A stretch of 64,000 bases of DNA from a virus, in IMG/VR virus record IMGVR_UViG_3300035670_000159, positions 1 to 64,000 of that record; one strand, given 5' to 3'. The stretch's first letter is position 1; each line of letters opens with the position of its first letter. A model generated the notes under the pieces. That model had not been told where the DNA came from. It worked only from the letters and a program-made list of their open reading frames with translations, and did not search any database. Made by a program: the position numbers and the translations under genes. Positions 21,099 to 29,986 of this stretch are shown here, one piece after another.

Positions 21099-21577
21099 AG
21101 GTGCACATTGGGCCGTATCCAGACGGAGATGAAGAACGTAAGGTTGAGATTCAGATTGATCCTTGGGATTCTTGGAACGCCGGTCATACAATTGCTATGA
21201 TTGCTGTTCCAATTCTGAAGCAATTACAAGCCACAAAGCATGGATCGCCTTATACAGACGATGAAGATGTGCCAGAAAATCTCAGAAGCACTTCAGCAAA
21301 ACCTAAAGAAAACGAGTGGGACACTGATGAGTTCCATCATCAACGCTGGGAACATATCCTTTCGGAAATGATTTGGGCTTTGGAACAATTAGTGGAAAGT
21401 AAAGAAGACGACTTCTTTCATTGGGATAAAACTCAACCAGCAGAAGAAGGAAGTATCGGAGATATGTTTGGACTTGGTACTTGTACAATTGACAGAGAAG
21501 GTCTAGATGCATATAATGCACGAATCAAACGCGGTACTACTCTTTTTGGGAAGTACCTAAAATCTTGTTGGGATTGA
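21095..21577 (+). CDS. unknown 160-aa acidic protein
   Basis: MKVHIGPYPDGDEERKVEIQ, IDPWDSWNAGHTIAMIAVPI and EFHHQRWEHILSEMIWALEQ. I recall this WDSWN...AMI..PIL.QL pattern from uncharacterised phage proteins. Acidic throughout; possibly a DNA-mimic or inhibitor, unproven. Confidence 0.65.
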   Translation: MKVHIGPYPDGDEERKVEIQIDPWDSWNAGHTIAMIAVPILKQLQATKHGSPYTDDEDVPENLRSTSAKPKENEWDTDEFHHQRWEHILSEMIWALEQLVESKEDDFFHWDKTQPAEEGSIGDMFGLGTCTIDREGLDAYNARIKRGTTLFGKYLKSCWD

Positions 21578-21591
21578 TTAAGGAGGACTAA

Positions 21592-21930
21592 TTGAGTCGT
21601 AAACGCTACCATATTCTTGCTAAATGCTACGATAAGAGAAAAAGAGTAATTTCAGTAGGAGAGAATTCCTATACTAAGACCAGCACTATCATGAGTCATT
21701 TCGCAGAGAAAGCTGGACTTCCAGATAAACTCTATTGGCACGCAGAGGGGTTAGCTTTGGTGCGTTGCAAGGATAAGGTTCCATATAGACTTACAGTAGA
21801 GCGTTACGACAACCAAGGAGAACAGGCTCTGGCAGCACCTTGTCCTGTTTGTAAAGAAATGATTAAGACATGGGGAGTAAAGATTTTGGAATACACATCA
21901 CCTGATGGATGGGTTAAGGAGGTTTTATGA
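21592..21930 (+). CDS. cytidine deaminase-fold protein, short
   Basis: 112 residues from TTG (AGGAGGACTAA upstream). WHAEGLALVRC gives the H-A-E zinc/proton-shuttle motif and PCPVCKEMIKTWGVK the P-C-x-x-C pair, so the zinc centre of the deaminase superfamily is complete. It overlaps the second deaminase gene by four bases. Size and lack of an SG-type substrate loop do not settle the substrate. Confidence 0.75.
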   Translation: MSRKRYHILAKCYDKRKRVISVGENSYTKTSTIMSHFAEKAGLPDKLYWHAEGLALVRCKDKVPYRLTVERYDNQGEQALAAPCPVCKEMIKTWGVKILEYTSPDGWVKEVL

Positions 21931-22334
21931 AAGAGAAGTATCTCTCAGCCATGATGGATATGACCCTTCGCTTTGCTGAGACTTCAGAAGCACAACGGCT
22001 AAAGGTTGCTGCAATGCTTGTTAAGCGAGGGTCTATCTTAGCTATCGGAATCAATGGTACATACCCAGGATGGGAAACTAACGAATGCGAAGATGAAACA
22101 GGTCAGACGGCATGGTTTACTAGGCACGCAGAGGAAGCCTGTTTAAGTCGTATGCTGCACTCTAATGAGACTACTGATGATTCAATCATGCTAGTGACCC
22201 ATGCTCCCTGTAAGATGTGCAGTTTGAGGATCAAAGAGGCTGGTGTACGCTCTGTGTTTTATCGAAACGACTACCGCGATTTGAGTGGTGTTGAATATTT
22301 GCAACAGTCAGGTGTAGAAGTTAAGAAGATTTGA
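21927..22334 (+). CDS. dCMP deaminase-like protein
   Basis: 135 residues. Opening KYLSAMMDMTLRFAETSEAQ, then HAEEACLSRML and APCKMCSLRIKEAGVRSVFY: HAE plus PCxxC as in dCMP/cytidine deaminases. dCMP deaminase makes dUMP, the substrate of the ThyX encoded at 39296. It is translationally coupled to the preceding deaminase-like gene. Confidence 0.85.
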   Translation: MKEKYLSAMMDMTLRFAETSEAQRLKVAAMLVKRGSILAIGINGTYPGWETNECEDETGQTAWFTRHAEEACLSRMLHSNETTDDSIMLVTHAPCKMCSLRIKEAGVRSVFYRNDYRDLSGVEYLQQSGVEVKKI

Positions 22335-22396
22335 AACATACCGTGACATATCTGGGCTTGAGAGCGAACAAAGGGAGCGAATGGAGCCAAAGGCTC

Positions 22397-22424
22397 TTGA
22401 CTTACTGAAACAAGCAGGTATAAT
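22397..22424 (+). promoter_or_regulatory. sigma70-type promoter
   Basis: TTGACT, 16 bases, TATAAT in the 175-base gap after the deaminases. Likely drives the HU-like and replication genes. Confidence 0.75.
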
Positions 22425-22509
22425 CACAAGACAGGTTCAACTACAAGAGAGCACGTAAGTGCGAACGCAAAGTAAGGAGTAACATTTTGACAACAACATT
22501 GGTGAAATC

Positions 22510-22851
22510 ATGAGCACATACACACCTAATTCATGGGTTATCGTTAAGATTCAATCCGAGAAATACGGAACGATCTATAAGGTTCTAGCAGGATGGTCTG
22601 GGAGTTATCTCTATGGTGCTTCTTGGAAGCTATCTTCGGGGATTGTTACCTTTGAAGACAAGGGGGAGCATTACGAATCCTTACAAGATTCTGGAAGTAC
22701 TTACGTGCTGTATAAGAGTTCAGAGAGAATGAGTGCTATTATGGCTAGTACTTTTGCGAGTTTTGAAGAGGAACTTAAAGGTATCAATGGTACAATTGAA
22801 GTGATTGATTCAAGAGATTACGTGAATAATAGCAAAGGAGTGAATGAGTGA
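22510..22851 (+). CDS. unknown 113-aa protein
   Basis: MSTYTPNSWVIVKIQSEKYG, GWSGSYLYGASWKLSSGIVT: beta-rich with regular aromatic residues, in a plan I have seen in other phage proteins of unknown role. Overlaps the HU-like gene by four bases. Confidence 0.65.
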   Translation: MSTYTPNSWVIVKIQSEKYGTIYKVLAGWSGSYLYGASWKLSSGIVTFEDKGEHYESLQDSGSTYVLYKSSERMSAIMASTFASFEEELKGINGTIEVIDSRDYVNNSKGVNE

Positions 22852-23168
22852 CTAACAAAATCTACGCTAAAGACCTTGCACGAGCAATGTCCGAAACATC
22901 TGATAAGATGTACACCATCTACGAATGTCAGGACTTCTTGGATATCTTCCAAAGGACTATTGAAGGGCTGATGCTTGAAGGAACTCAAGTAACTCTTACA
23001 GGTTTTGGTTCATTCGCTCCTAAGTACAGCAAGCCTAGAGTTATGACTTCTGGGCTTACAGGAAAGGATTATGAAGTCCCTGCTGGAATGACTATGAAGT
23101 TCGTGGTGAGTCCTGCGTTTCAGGAGACTCTAAAATCTAAGTTCAGTGAAAGGAAGAATCATGAGTGA
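22848..23168 (+). CDS. HU/IHF-like DNA-binding protein
   Basis: 106 residues. KDLARAMSETSDKMYTIYEC (helical dimer part), then VTLTGFGSFAPKYSKPRVM, where LTGFGSF is the hallmark of the HU/IHF family just before the DNA-binding beta arms. GTG start, coupled to the gene before and after. Expected role: bending or compaction of replicating phage DNA. Confidence 0.88.
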   Translation: MTNKIYAKDLARAMSETSDKMYTIYECQDFLDIFQRTIEGLMLEGTQVTLTGFGSFAPKYSKPRVMTSGLTGKDYEVPAGMTMKFVVSPAFQETLKSKFSERKNHE

Positions 23169-23310
23169 CAATAAATCAGACGTTGAACGTTTTTACGATG
23201 CTGTAGCTGCTAAGTTCGGAGTACAGCGAAAGTACCATGAGTTGCATCCTATGGAGCAAATGCAGTTAGTGCAAGCCGTGAACGTTATTTTACAGGTTGT
23301 GAGGGATTAA
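23161..23310 (+). CDS. unknown 49-aa protein
   Basis: MSDNKSDVERFYDAVAAKFG, then ELHPMEQMQLVQAVNVILQV. Overlaps the HU-like gene by eight bases and abuts the next. Helical; function unknown. Confidence 0.55.
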   Translation: MSDNKSDVERFYDAVAAKFGVQRKYHELHPMEQMQLVQAVNVILQVVRD

Positions 23311-23311
23311 C

Positions 23312-23710
23312 ATGACTGAACGACAACTAATCTATTCCGCTTGGAAGACACCAGACGGTACGCTTCTGCACTCACGTCACCGACATGACTATTGTGAGCA
23401 CTTTGATGCTGTGTCTAAGGAGTGGTACATTCTAGACGGTGGTACAGATTATATTCGCTGTTCTGTCAATACTGTACCGCCAGAAGATTTGACGCTATAC
23501 GCTGACGACCCTCACGAGAAGATCAGGGAAGTATTCGTCTGGAAGTCCTACGGAAAGAACTTCTCGCAGCCTGAAGGGGTTTATACACTGCTGAAGGATT
23601 TGACGGATGAGCATTTAGGTAATATCATTGCTACACAAACGCATCTTCCTGAGTACATACTGGAGATGTTTAGGAATGAGCAACTGTTTCGGAAGGAAAA
23701 CCAATGCTAA
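23312..23710 (+). CDS. unknown 132-aa protein
   Basis: WKTPDGTLLHSRHRHDYCEH and DAVSKEWYILDGGTDYIRCS recall small uncharacterised phage proteins. ILDGG and paired His/Asp might mark a metal site. Family not assigned. Confidence 0.6.
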   Translation: MTERQLIYSAWKTPDGTLLHSRHRHDYCEHFDAVSKEWYILDGGTDYIRCSVNTVPPEDLTLYADDPHEKIREVFVWKSYGKNFSQPEGVYTLLKDLTDEHLGNIIATQTHLPEYILEMFRNEQLFRKENQC

Positions 23711-24051
23711 CAATTCAAGACTGGCTTTACGCTGGTTACAAGCGCTATGACAATTACCAGTACAAGAGTGCAGACTTTCTCTTGCAGAAACGTTTTGATG
23801 ACGACAAAGGTAAGAAGTACTGCATTGACATTTTGGTGTACGAGCATTCAAAGCATGAGTACTACAATCGCAACCCTGCCTTGCCACCTGTGAGTTTTCA
23901 ACCCGAAGTGCAGTTTCAGCGAGGAGATAAGATGACATTGGACATGACGTTCCTAATGAATCGAGACAGCACCATTGCTGAGATTGAACAAGAGGTTGAG
24001 TGCTTTTGGTTGTTTTTGGAGAAGCCTTATTACCGCAAGTGGGAGGAGTAA
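23704..24051 (+). CDS. unknown 115-aa protein
   Basis: MLTIQDWLYAGYKRYDNYQY, KKYCIDILVYEHSK, FQRGDKMTLDMTFLMNRDST: alternating strands and helices of a compact alpha/beta domain. Overlaps the upstream gene by seven bases. Family not recognised. Confidence 0.6.
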   Translation: MLTIQDWLYAGYKRYDNYQYKSADFLLQKRFDDDKGKKYCIDILVYEHSKHEYYNRNPALPPVSFQPEVQFQRGDKMTLDMTFLMNRDSTIAEIEQEVECFWLFLEKPYYRKWEE

Positions 24052-24053
24052 AC

Positions 24054-24293
24054 ATGACAGTAAAAGTTAAATTCAAAGGCGATAAGATTAAGGTTCAAGC
24101 TGGTGAAGGTTATTGCTCGAATGTCAAGGACTTGTTGATTCTTAAAGACAACGGGAACGGGTACTTCGTGAAACGCAAGAGTTATGTTTCAACGGAAGCA
24201 GATCAGGTGTTTAATTTAGATTACGCTGCGTTGGAGTACTTGTACTTTGCTTATAAGGCTATTTTGGAGAAAGAGGGTCATTGTGGGAATTGA
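24054..24293 (+). CDS. unknown 79-aa protein
   Basis: MTVKVKFKGDKIKVQAGEGY, then ILKDNGNGYFVKRKSYVSTE; a small basic beta-rich domain. ATG after GGGAGGAGTAAAC. Family not recognised. Confidence 0.6.
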   Translation: MTVKVKFKGDKIKVQAGEGYCSNVKDLLILKDNGNGYFVKRKSYVSTEADQVFNLDYAALEYLYFAYKAILEKEGHCGN

Positions 24294-24573
24294 TATTAGC
24301 GCGAAGTTAATCTATGGACTACCCTACTCAGACCTTCCAGAAGAGATTCTAGAAGAGGTCAATGAGATGCTTGACGATGGAGAACTTGATTATGCAAGTC
24401 CTTATTATGATGCTCCTCGGGATGAGTGGATTGTTGGGGTTGAGATTAGTGCTTGGAAGAAGGGTCATTATGATTTAGGATATGAGATTTCTCAGATTGA
24501 TGACGAGATTCCAGAGATTCTTGTTAGTGATGATATTGATTTGAGTGTTTATGTTACACCTCACGTGAGCTAG
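24283..24573 (+). CDS. unknown 96-aa acidic protein
   Basis: GTG start overlapping the end of the previous gene. MGIDISAKLIYGLPYSDLPE, then EWIVGVEISAWKKGHYDLGY; strongly acidic. Family not recognised. An AATCGC/GCGATT hairpin follows at about 24600-24628, before the primase-helicase. Confidence 0.6.
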   Translation: MGIDISAKLIYGLPYSDLPEEILEEVNEMLDDGELDYASPYYDAPRDEWIVGVEISAWKKGHYDLGYEISQIDDEIPEILVSDDIDLSVYVTPHVS

Positions 24574-24645
24574 TACGGAGTGCTAGTGAATAGGTTTATT
24601 GAATCGCTTGTGATAACAAATGCGATTGTTTATTGAGGAGGGTTG

Positions 24646-26394
24646 ATGGGGAAGAAAGAAGATTTTGAAGACGGAGAACTTCTATATCACACTGCTTGCA
24701 TTGGAGAAGATTGCACAAGTAGTGATGCTATGGCTGTGTATAAAAAGAAAGACGGAAAGCTAGATGCTTTCTGTTTTAGTTGTCAAGGGTACTTTAATGA
24801 TTCAGAACTTGATGACGCTGGAGTAACACTACAAGAAACAAAGGTGCATAAAATTAAAGATATTGAAGTTGACTTTTCTTCTATTGAGAGCATTAAATGC
24901 AGAGGCTGGAAAGAACGGGGCATTACTCGATTCACCAGTGAGAAGTACGGAGTACACACAGAGCTAGACGAAGAGAATAATGTAGTCTCTCGTTATTACC
25001 CTGTCACAAGTAACGGTAAGGTTGTAGGGTACAAAAAACGCACACTACCAAAGACTTTTATTGGTATCGGTAACACGAAGGCTTCAAATGAACTCTTTGG
25101 CCAAAGTGTATTTGAATCAGGTCAGAAGTACCTTGTAGTTACTACAGGTGAAGAAGACGCTATGGCATTCGCTGAAGTGCTTCGGAATACTTCTGGTGGT
25201 GTAGAGTACTGGACTCCTTGTGTCTCTATCACGGCTGGTGACGGAAGTATCATTAAGCAGTTCAAAGCTAACTATGAATACCTAGCATCCTTCTCCAAAG
25301 TCGTGTTGGCATTCGATAACGATGAACCGGGTCAACGATATCTTGAAGAAGCTGCACGTATTCTTCCACCGGGGAAAGCTTTTATTGCTAAGTTTCCTCG
25401 TGATATCAAGGATGCTTGTGATATGCTCAAAGCCGGTAAGGCTGCTGAACTCAAGCAAGTGTTCTGGAAAGCTGAACCTTTTAGTCGCGTAGACGTTCTA
25501 CACCTCTCTCAGATGTGGGATGACTTTGAGAATGAAGATTCCAACGTTAAGATTCCATTTCCGGGTGCTTGGAGTGGTCTTAATGAAATGATGAACGGTG
25601 GCATGGAGAAGGGTGAAATCACTGTCTTGGGTGCGTTGACCTCGATTGGTAAATCCACGTTGATTTCTAACATCGTGTATAATCTAATTGAGAACACTAA
25701 TTTCAAGGTTGGTACGATGTACTTGGAGAGCACCAAGCGAGAGGTTGTGCGCGACCTTCTTTCTCTTGATGCTGGGATTAATCTTCGCACTAAAGCACGA
25801 GAAGGTATCGACATTGAAGCACTGAAGAAGCGATTCTTTGAAGGTCTAGCACGCAAGAACCAGTTCGTGTACGTTGACCATCAGGGTAGTATTAGTACAT
25901 CAGAAATCTTTGATAAGTTGAACTATCTTGCCAAGGCTGAAGGTTGCGATGTTATCGTGATAGACCCCGTGCAGGCGGGGGTTAATAGTTCTGATAATGG
26001 AGCTATCATTGAGTTCATGGATACGCTTTTGAAGTTCGCTAAGGAAACAGACACAGCTATCATTGCAGTGTCACACATGAAAAAGCCTTCAGAAGATAAT
26101 CCTCATGCTGTAAGCGAATACCAGTTAATGGGTTCGTCGAGCATCAATCAGATTGCTTTCAACACAATTCTATTGAGTCGAGACAAGATGAACCCTGACC
26201 CAGTGAAAAAGTCAGCCACTAAGCTACAATTGGTGAAGTGTCGTAGAACGGGTAACACTGGTGAAGCAGGTTGGTTGAAGTACGACCATGAAACAACGCA
26301 CTTGTTTGCTACGTCTAACCCATATGAACAAGTAGTATCTGAGGATGAAGCACGAGAGTTGTCAAAACCTCAGAATGTAAAGATTGATTTTTAA
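24646..26394 (+). CDS. T7 gp4-like primase-helicase
   Basis: 582 residues with all parts of a bifunctional replicative protein. An N-terminal zinc module (CIGEDC then CFSCQGYF), a TOPRIM primase part (TTGEEDAMAF near residue 166, VVLAFDNDEPGQRYLEEA near 222), and a DnaB/RecA-type helicase with Walker A LGALTSIGKST (about 328), Walker B DVIVIDPVQAG (about 438) and SHMKKP. It unwinds DNA and lays RNA primers at the fork. Directly upstream of the DNA polymerase. ATG at 24646 after GAGGAGGGTTG. Confidence 0.93.
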   Translation: MGKKEDFEDGELLYHTACIGEDCTSSDAMAVYKKKDGKLDAFCFSCQGYFNDSELDDAGVTLQETKVHKIKDIEVDFSSIESIKCRGWKERGITRFTSEKYGVHTELDEENNVVSRYYPVTSNGKVVGYKKRTLPKTFIGIGNTKASNELFGQSVFESGQKYLVVTTGEEDAMAFAEVLRNTSGGVEYWTPCVSITAGDGSIIKQFKANYEYLASFSKVVLAFDNDEPGQRYLEEAARILPPGKAFIAKFPRDIKDACDMLKAGKAAELKQVFWKAEPFSRVDVLHLSQMWDDFENEDSNVKIPFPGAWSGLNEMMNGGMEKGEITVLGALTSIGKSTLISNIVYNLIENTNFKVGTMYLESTKREVVRDLLSLDAGINLRTKAREGIDIEALKKRFFEGLARKNQFVYVDHQGSISTSEIFDKLNYLAKAEGCDVIVIDPVQAGVNSSDNGAIIEFMDTLLKFAKETDTAIIAVSHMKKPSEDNPHAVSEYQLMGSSSINQIAFNTILLSRDKMNPDPVKKSATKLQLVKCRRTGNTGEAGWLKYDHETTHLFATSNPYEQVVSEDEARELSKPQNVKIDF

Positions 26395-26406
26395 GTAAAG
26401 GAAGCA

Positions 26407-28575
26407 ATGAGTAATAAAGACGTGATTTATGACTTGGAAACCTACAAGAACTGTTTTACATTTACCATTGCTTTAGCTAATAACCCAGCAAAGATTCGTA
26501 CCTTTGAAATCTCTGATCGAAAAGATGACACCGAAGAAATGCTGAAGTGCCTTCGTAATCTCATGAACCAAGGGTGGCGAATGGTTGGATTCAATAACAT
26601 TGGATTTGACTATCCTATTCTTCATGAGATTATGATGAAAGCTGCTAAGGCTAAGTCCGAAGGGGTAAAGCCTAAGTTCACAGCTAAGTGGATTCAGAAG
26701 CTAGCACAAGAACAGATTAACTCCACGAAAGACGGAGGGTTTCCCAAGATTGTTAAAGATGAATTGATTCCGCAAGTTGATTTGTATCTAATTAACCACT
26801 TCAATAACAAGGCTAAGGCTACTTCTCTGAAGATGCTTGAAGTCAATATGCGAAGTGAAAACGTAGAGGATTTACCATTTCCTTTTGATAAGGTTCTGAC
26901 TTCAGATGAAATGGATATCTTGATTAAGTACAACCAACATGACGTGCTTCAGACTATGAAGTTCTATAACTACTGCAAGGACGCTTTACAACTTCGTGAA
27001 GAACTCACGGAGAAGTTCGGGTTTGATTGCACGAATTACAACGATACGAAGATTGGTTCAGAGTTGTTTATTCGTACTCTTGAGAAAGAGCAACCGGGTA
27101 GTTGCTATGAGCAAACTTCTAGAGGTAGGAAGATGCGTCAAACAAAGCGAGATAAGATTGCTTTGAAAGATTGTCTTTTCTCTTATATCAAGTTTAACCG
27201 ACCAGAGTTTCAGGCTGTTCATGAATGGTTTAAGACTCAAGTTATTACTGAAACAAAAGGAGTGTTTACTGATCTTCTTGAGCATAGACTAGGGGATGTA
27301 GCTAAGTATGCAGAAATGCTAACCAAGAAGAAGAAGATTAGTAATCCTGCTGATAATAAAGATAAGAAGTATGTACCTACAGAAAGTCACATTGCTAAGT
27401 TGCGCAAAGAACAGCCTCTTGGGTGGGTGGAAGAGAAAGAACTGAAGTCCCCTAAAGGAGCTAAGTCTTACTATTGGTGCTATCGTATTGCTGAGACTCT
27501 GAATGTGGTCATTAATGGCTTCAGATACGACTATGGTGTTGGAGGAATTCATGGTGCAAAACAAGGTATTGTTCGGACAGAAGGTGACAAAGTGTTACGA
27601 ACATTAGATGTTTCATCTTTTTACCCCAACATGGCAATTAGTAATAATCTACATCCTGCACACCTTGGAACAACGTTTTGTAGAGTGTATAAAAGCCTCT
27701 ACGACGAAAGAAAGAGTCATCCTAAAGGCTCAGGTGCCAACGCTGCTCTGAAGCTTGCTCTGAATGCCTCCTATGGCAATAGTGCGAATGAGTTTAGTCC
27801 ACTTTATGATCCAGCTTACACAATGGCTACTACAGTAGGAGGTCAACTTTCTTTGTGCATGTTGATGGAGAGATTGATTGATGAATGTAGTGCAGAAATT
27901 ATCATGTGTAACACTGATGGTTTTGAGTACTTGATTGATAAATCCTATATTGATAAAGCGGATTCTTTGGTGAAGGAGTGGGAAAATACTACTAAGCTAG
28001 AAATGGAAGGCGATACTTATGCTGTGATGTATATTGCAAACGTGAATAATTATATTTCGATAACTACTTCTGGTAAGGTAAAGACAAAGGGAGCATATGA
28101 AATTCCCGATTACAAAAAGGAAGGTTATAAAAATATCGCTTTTGAAAAACATGGTTGGCATAAAAACCACTCTGCTTTTGTCATTCCTTTAGCTGCAGTG
28201 GAGTTTCTTGTTAACGATAAACCTATTGAATACACAATCATGAATTGGGATAACCCTTACGATTTTTTGTTGAGAACTAAGGTTCCTCGTAGTAGTCGCT
28301 TAGTTTTGTGTTATGATGATGGGAGAGAAGAACTTCAACAAAATATTTGTAGGTACTATCCATCTGTCAATGGTGGAAAGTTAGTAAAAATTATGCCACC
28401 CTTGGAGCAAGGTGGGGAAGAGCGACGATTAGGTATTGACACTGATTGGAATGTGCAAACATGTAACAATATTAAGGATTTTACATGGAATCTAAATTAT
28501 GATTACTACATCAGTGAAGCAAATAAATTAGTTAATGCTATAACAATAGGAGGAGATATAGTTGAAATGGAATGA
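26407..28575 (+). CDS. family B DNA polymerase
   Basis: 722 residues. Proofreading exonuclease: IYDLETYKN (Exo I, residue 9 on), FNNIGFDYPI (Exo II), YNQHDVLQ (Exo III, about 175). Polymerase: LDVSSFYPNMA (motif A, about 400), KLALNASYGN (motif B, about 448), CNTDGFEY (motif C, about 500, first Asp of the usual DTD replaced by Asn), and KTKGAYE. The plan resembles compact phage PolB enzymes. Teamed with a T7-like helicase rather than a DnaB/clamp set. An HNH endonuclease gene overlaps its last 14 bases. Confidence 0.93.
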   Translation: MSNKDVIYDLETYKNCFTFTIALANNPAKIRTFEISDRKDDTEEMLKCLRNLMNQGWRMVGFNNIGFDYPILHEIMMKAAKAKSEGVKPKFTAKWIQKLAQEQINSTKDGGFPKIVKDELIPQVDLYLINHFNNKAKATSLKMLEVNMRSENVEDLPFPFDKVLTSDEMDILIKYNQHDVLQTMKFYNYCKDALQLREELTEKFGFDCTNYNDTKIGSELFIRTLEKEQPGSCYEQTSRGRKMRQTKRDKIALKDCLFSYIKFNRPEFQAVHEWFKTQVITETKGVFTDLLEHRLGDVAKYAEMLTKKKKISNPADNKDKKYVPTESHIAKLRKEQPLGWVEEKELKSPKGAKSYYWCYRIAETLNVVINGFRYDYGVGGIHGAKQGIVRTEGDKVLRTLDVSSFYPNMAISNNLHPAHLGTTFCRVYKSLYDERKSHPKGSGANAALKLALNASYGNSANEFSPLYDPAYTMATTVGGQLSLCMLMERLIDECSAEIIMCNTDGFEYLIDKSYIDKADSLVKEWENTTKLEMEGDTYAVMYIANVNNYISITTSGKVKTKGAYEIPDYKKEGYKNIAFEKHGWHKNHSAFVIPLAAVEFLVNDKPIEYTIMNWDNPYDFLLRTKVPRSSRLVLCYDDGREELQQNICRYYPSVNGGKLVKIMPPLEQGGEERRLGIDTDWNVQTCNNIKDFTWNLNYDYYISEANKLVNAITIGGDIVEME

Positions 28576-29182
28576 GTATTTTTATTACGATGAAACAAGC
28601 CCAACAGGTTTGAGATGGAACAGAGATGTTTTTGCTGGTAGAACAGGTAAAAGTAGAATTGTTGCAAAAGGTGATGTAGCAGGAAACTTGGCGACCTATA
28701 AGAACGGTCTACCAAAATGTGTTGATGTTGGGTTTAACAATAAATTAGTTAAAGCACACAGAATAATCCATGAAATGTTGATTGGAGAAATACCTAAAGG
28801 ATACGTTGTGGATCACCTCGACCAGAATCCTTGGAACAACAAAGTTGAAAATTTATGTGCAAAACCAAAAGCCTTGAACCACAGAAACACTAAAATGATT
28901 GCCACGAATACTTCTGGTGTTACAGGAGTAAGTTGGCAAACAATGAACAAAGGTAAGCACACTTATGCCGTGGGTGAAGTAAGGTTAAATGGGAAAAATT
29001 TCTCCGCACGTTTCGGTGTTCATCACTATGGGCTTCTTCCAGCTTTCAGGTTAGCATTCTTGTGGCGTGAAAACAAAATTAAGGAACTCAATGAAAAATT
29101 TGATGCTGGTTTTACTGAACTTCATGGTGTAGAATGCAAACACACTTCCACTACTTGTACAACTCCGAATTCTCCTGTATAA
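28562..29182 (+). CDS. HNH homing endonuclease with AP2-like domain
   Basis: 206 residues from TTG preceded by AGGAGGAGATATAG. Opening NEYFYYDETSPTGLRWNRD, HNH core KGYVVDHLDQNPWNNKVENL, and the AP2-type DNA-binding part SGVTGVSWQTMNKGKHTYAV. It is a close relative in plan of the gene at 33571. Free-standing, it starts inside the 3' end of the polymerase gene, as expected of a mobile intergenic endonuclease. Confidence 0.9.
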   Translation: MKWNEYFYYDETSPTGLRWNRDVFAGRTGKSRIVAKGDVAGNLATYKNGLPKCVDVGFNNKLVKAHRIIHEMLIGEIPKGYVVDHLDQNPWNNKVENLCAKPKALNHRNTKMIATNTSGVTGVSWQTMNKGKHTYAVGEVRLNGKNFSARFGVHHYGLLPAFRLAFLWRENKIKELNEKFDAGFTELHGVECKHTSTTCTTPNSPV

Positions 29183-29304
29183 TCAAACTCAGTGACTCAG
29201 GAACAGAACTCCAGCGAATCAGCATCCCTCGGTCTGACCTGATGAAACTTGCTCTGGTTTGCTGGGAGAGTTCGATTGATAAACTTGATACCGAAAGGGA
29301 GTAA
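29134..29304 (+). CDS. unknown 56-aa protein overlapping the HNH gene
   Basis: The frame MQTHFHYLYNSEFSCIIKLS continues to SDLMKLALVCWESSIDKLDT and stops two bases before the next ATG. Its first 49 bases lie within the HNH gene. It may be the gene that originally followed the polymerase. Coding-like composition and fit are the evidence. Confidence 0.5.
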   Translation: MQTHFHYLYNSEFSCIIKLSDSGTELQRISIPRSDLMKLALVCWESSIDKLDTERE

Positions 29305-29305
29305 A

Positions 29306-29698
29306 ATGATTCTTTACCATGCTGGACTATCAAAGATCAAGAAGTTCGACTTGTCCAAAGGTTGTCACTTTGGAAGTAAAGAGTCGGCACTAGAGGCTGC
29401 TCTAAGAAAAGTTGAACTCTTTGCAGAAGCAGCAATCTACTTGCACAAGGTCAGTGTCCCTGATGAGGTCATGCGTACATATGAGACATTTGATGCAGGT
29501 TGCGAGGAAAACTGGAAATCTGTGATAGAATTCGCTGTTCTTTCTGGTCACAACTCAGTTAAATACATGAATAAGTACGAACCTAGTTCTTGCCCTAGCT
29601 TTATCCTGCTAGAAGAATTGACTGATTGTGTAGTCTTAGAATCTGTAGTCACATACAATAGCGGCGACGTTGAGCAATATTTGACTACGTGCTTTTGA
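29306..29698 (+). CDS. ADP-ribosyltransferase-like fold protein
   Basis: 130 residues from ATG at 29306 (GAAAGGGAGTAAA). LYHAGLSKIKKFDLSKGCHF followed by GSKESALEAALRK looks like the opening of small ADP-ribosyltransferase-fold proteins (H-x-G..., FD..., G..F....A). The later GHNSVKYMNKYEPSSCPSFI fits the family's G-x-x-x-x-x-Y-x-N-x-x-E strand. If active, it would modify host or phage targets with ADP-ribose from NAD. Assignment is by pattern only. Confidence 0.55.
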   Translation: MILYHAGLSKIKKFDLSKGCHFGSKESALEAALRKVELFAEAAIYLHKVSVPDEVMRTYETFDAGCEENWKSVIEFAVLSGHNSVKYMNKYEPSSCPSFILLEELTDCVVLESVVTYNSGDVEQYLTTCF

Positions 29699-29707
29699 AA
29701 GAGAGTG

Positions 29708-29956
29708 ATGCACAAGTACCAACAAAAGATTTGGACAAAACAGAGTCCTCGTGATAAGATGATCAGGAACCGTACTTTCGGTGTAACCCCAGGTTGCATC
29801 CCTGATCCAAAGAAAGGTTACAAACGATTTGAACGCTGGCTTAAACGTCCTCGGAAAGCTATTGAGTTGTATTGGCGAGTACGAGGGGTTAAGACTTGGC
29901 GTGATATGCAAGGACGCAACGTGGTTGCGGCTGCTCTGTGTAATGGCTTACATTGA
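29708..29956 (+). CDS. unknown 82-aa basic protein
   Basis: MHKYQQKIWTKQSPRDKMIR, then KRFERWLKRPRKAIELYWRV; strongly basic with several Trp. Possibly nucleic-acid binding. It is the last gene before the tRNA promoter. Confidence 0.55.
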   Translation: MHKYQQKIWTKQSPRDKMIRNRTFGVTPGCIPDPKKGYKRFERWLKRPRKAIELYWRVRGVKTWRDMQGRNVVAAALCNGLH

Positions 29957-29986
29957 AGTAGCAAAAATACAACACAGTAAAAAAGA

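Noticed and set aside
26407-28575. Intein or intron in the DNA polymerase
   Set aside because: All exonuclease and polymerase motifs occur in one uninterrupted frame at normal spacing; the HNH gene lies after it.
29182-29305. tRNA remnant between the HNH and ART-like genes
   Set aside because: TTCGATT-like words occur but no acceptor or T-stem pairs; the stretch is better explained as a small gene.
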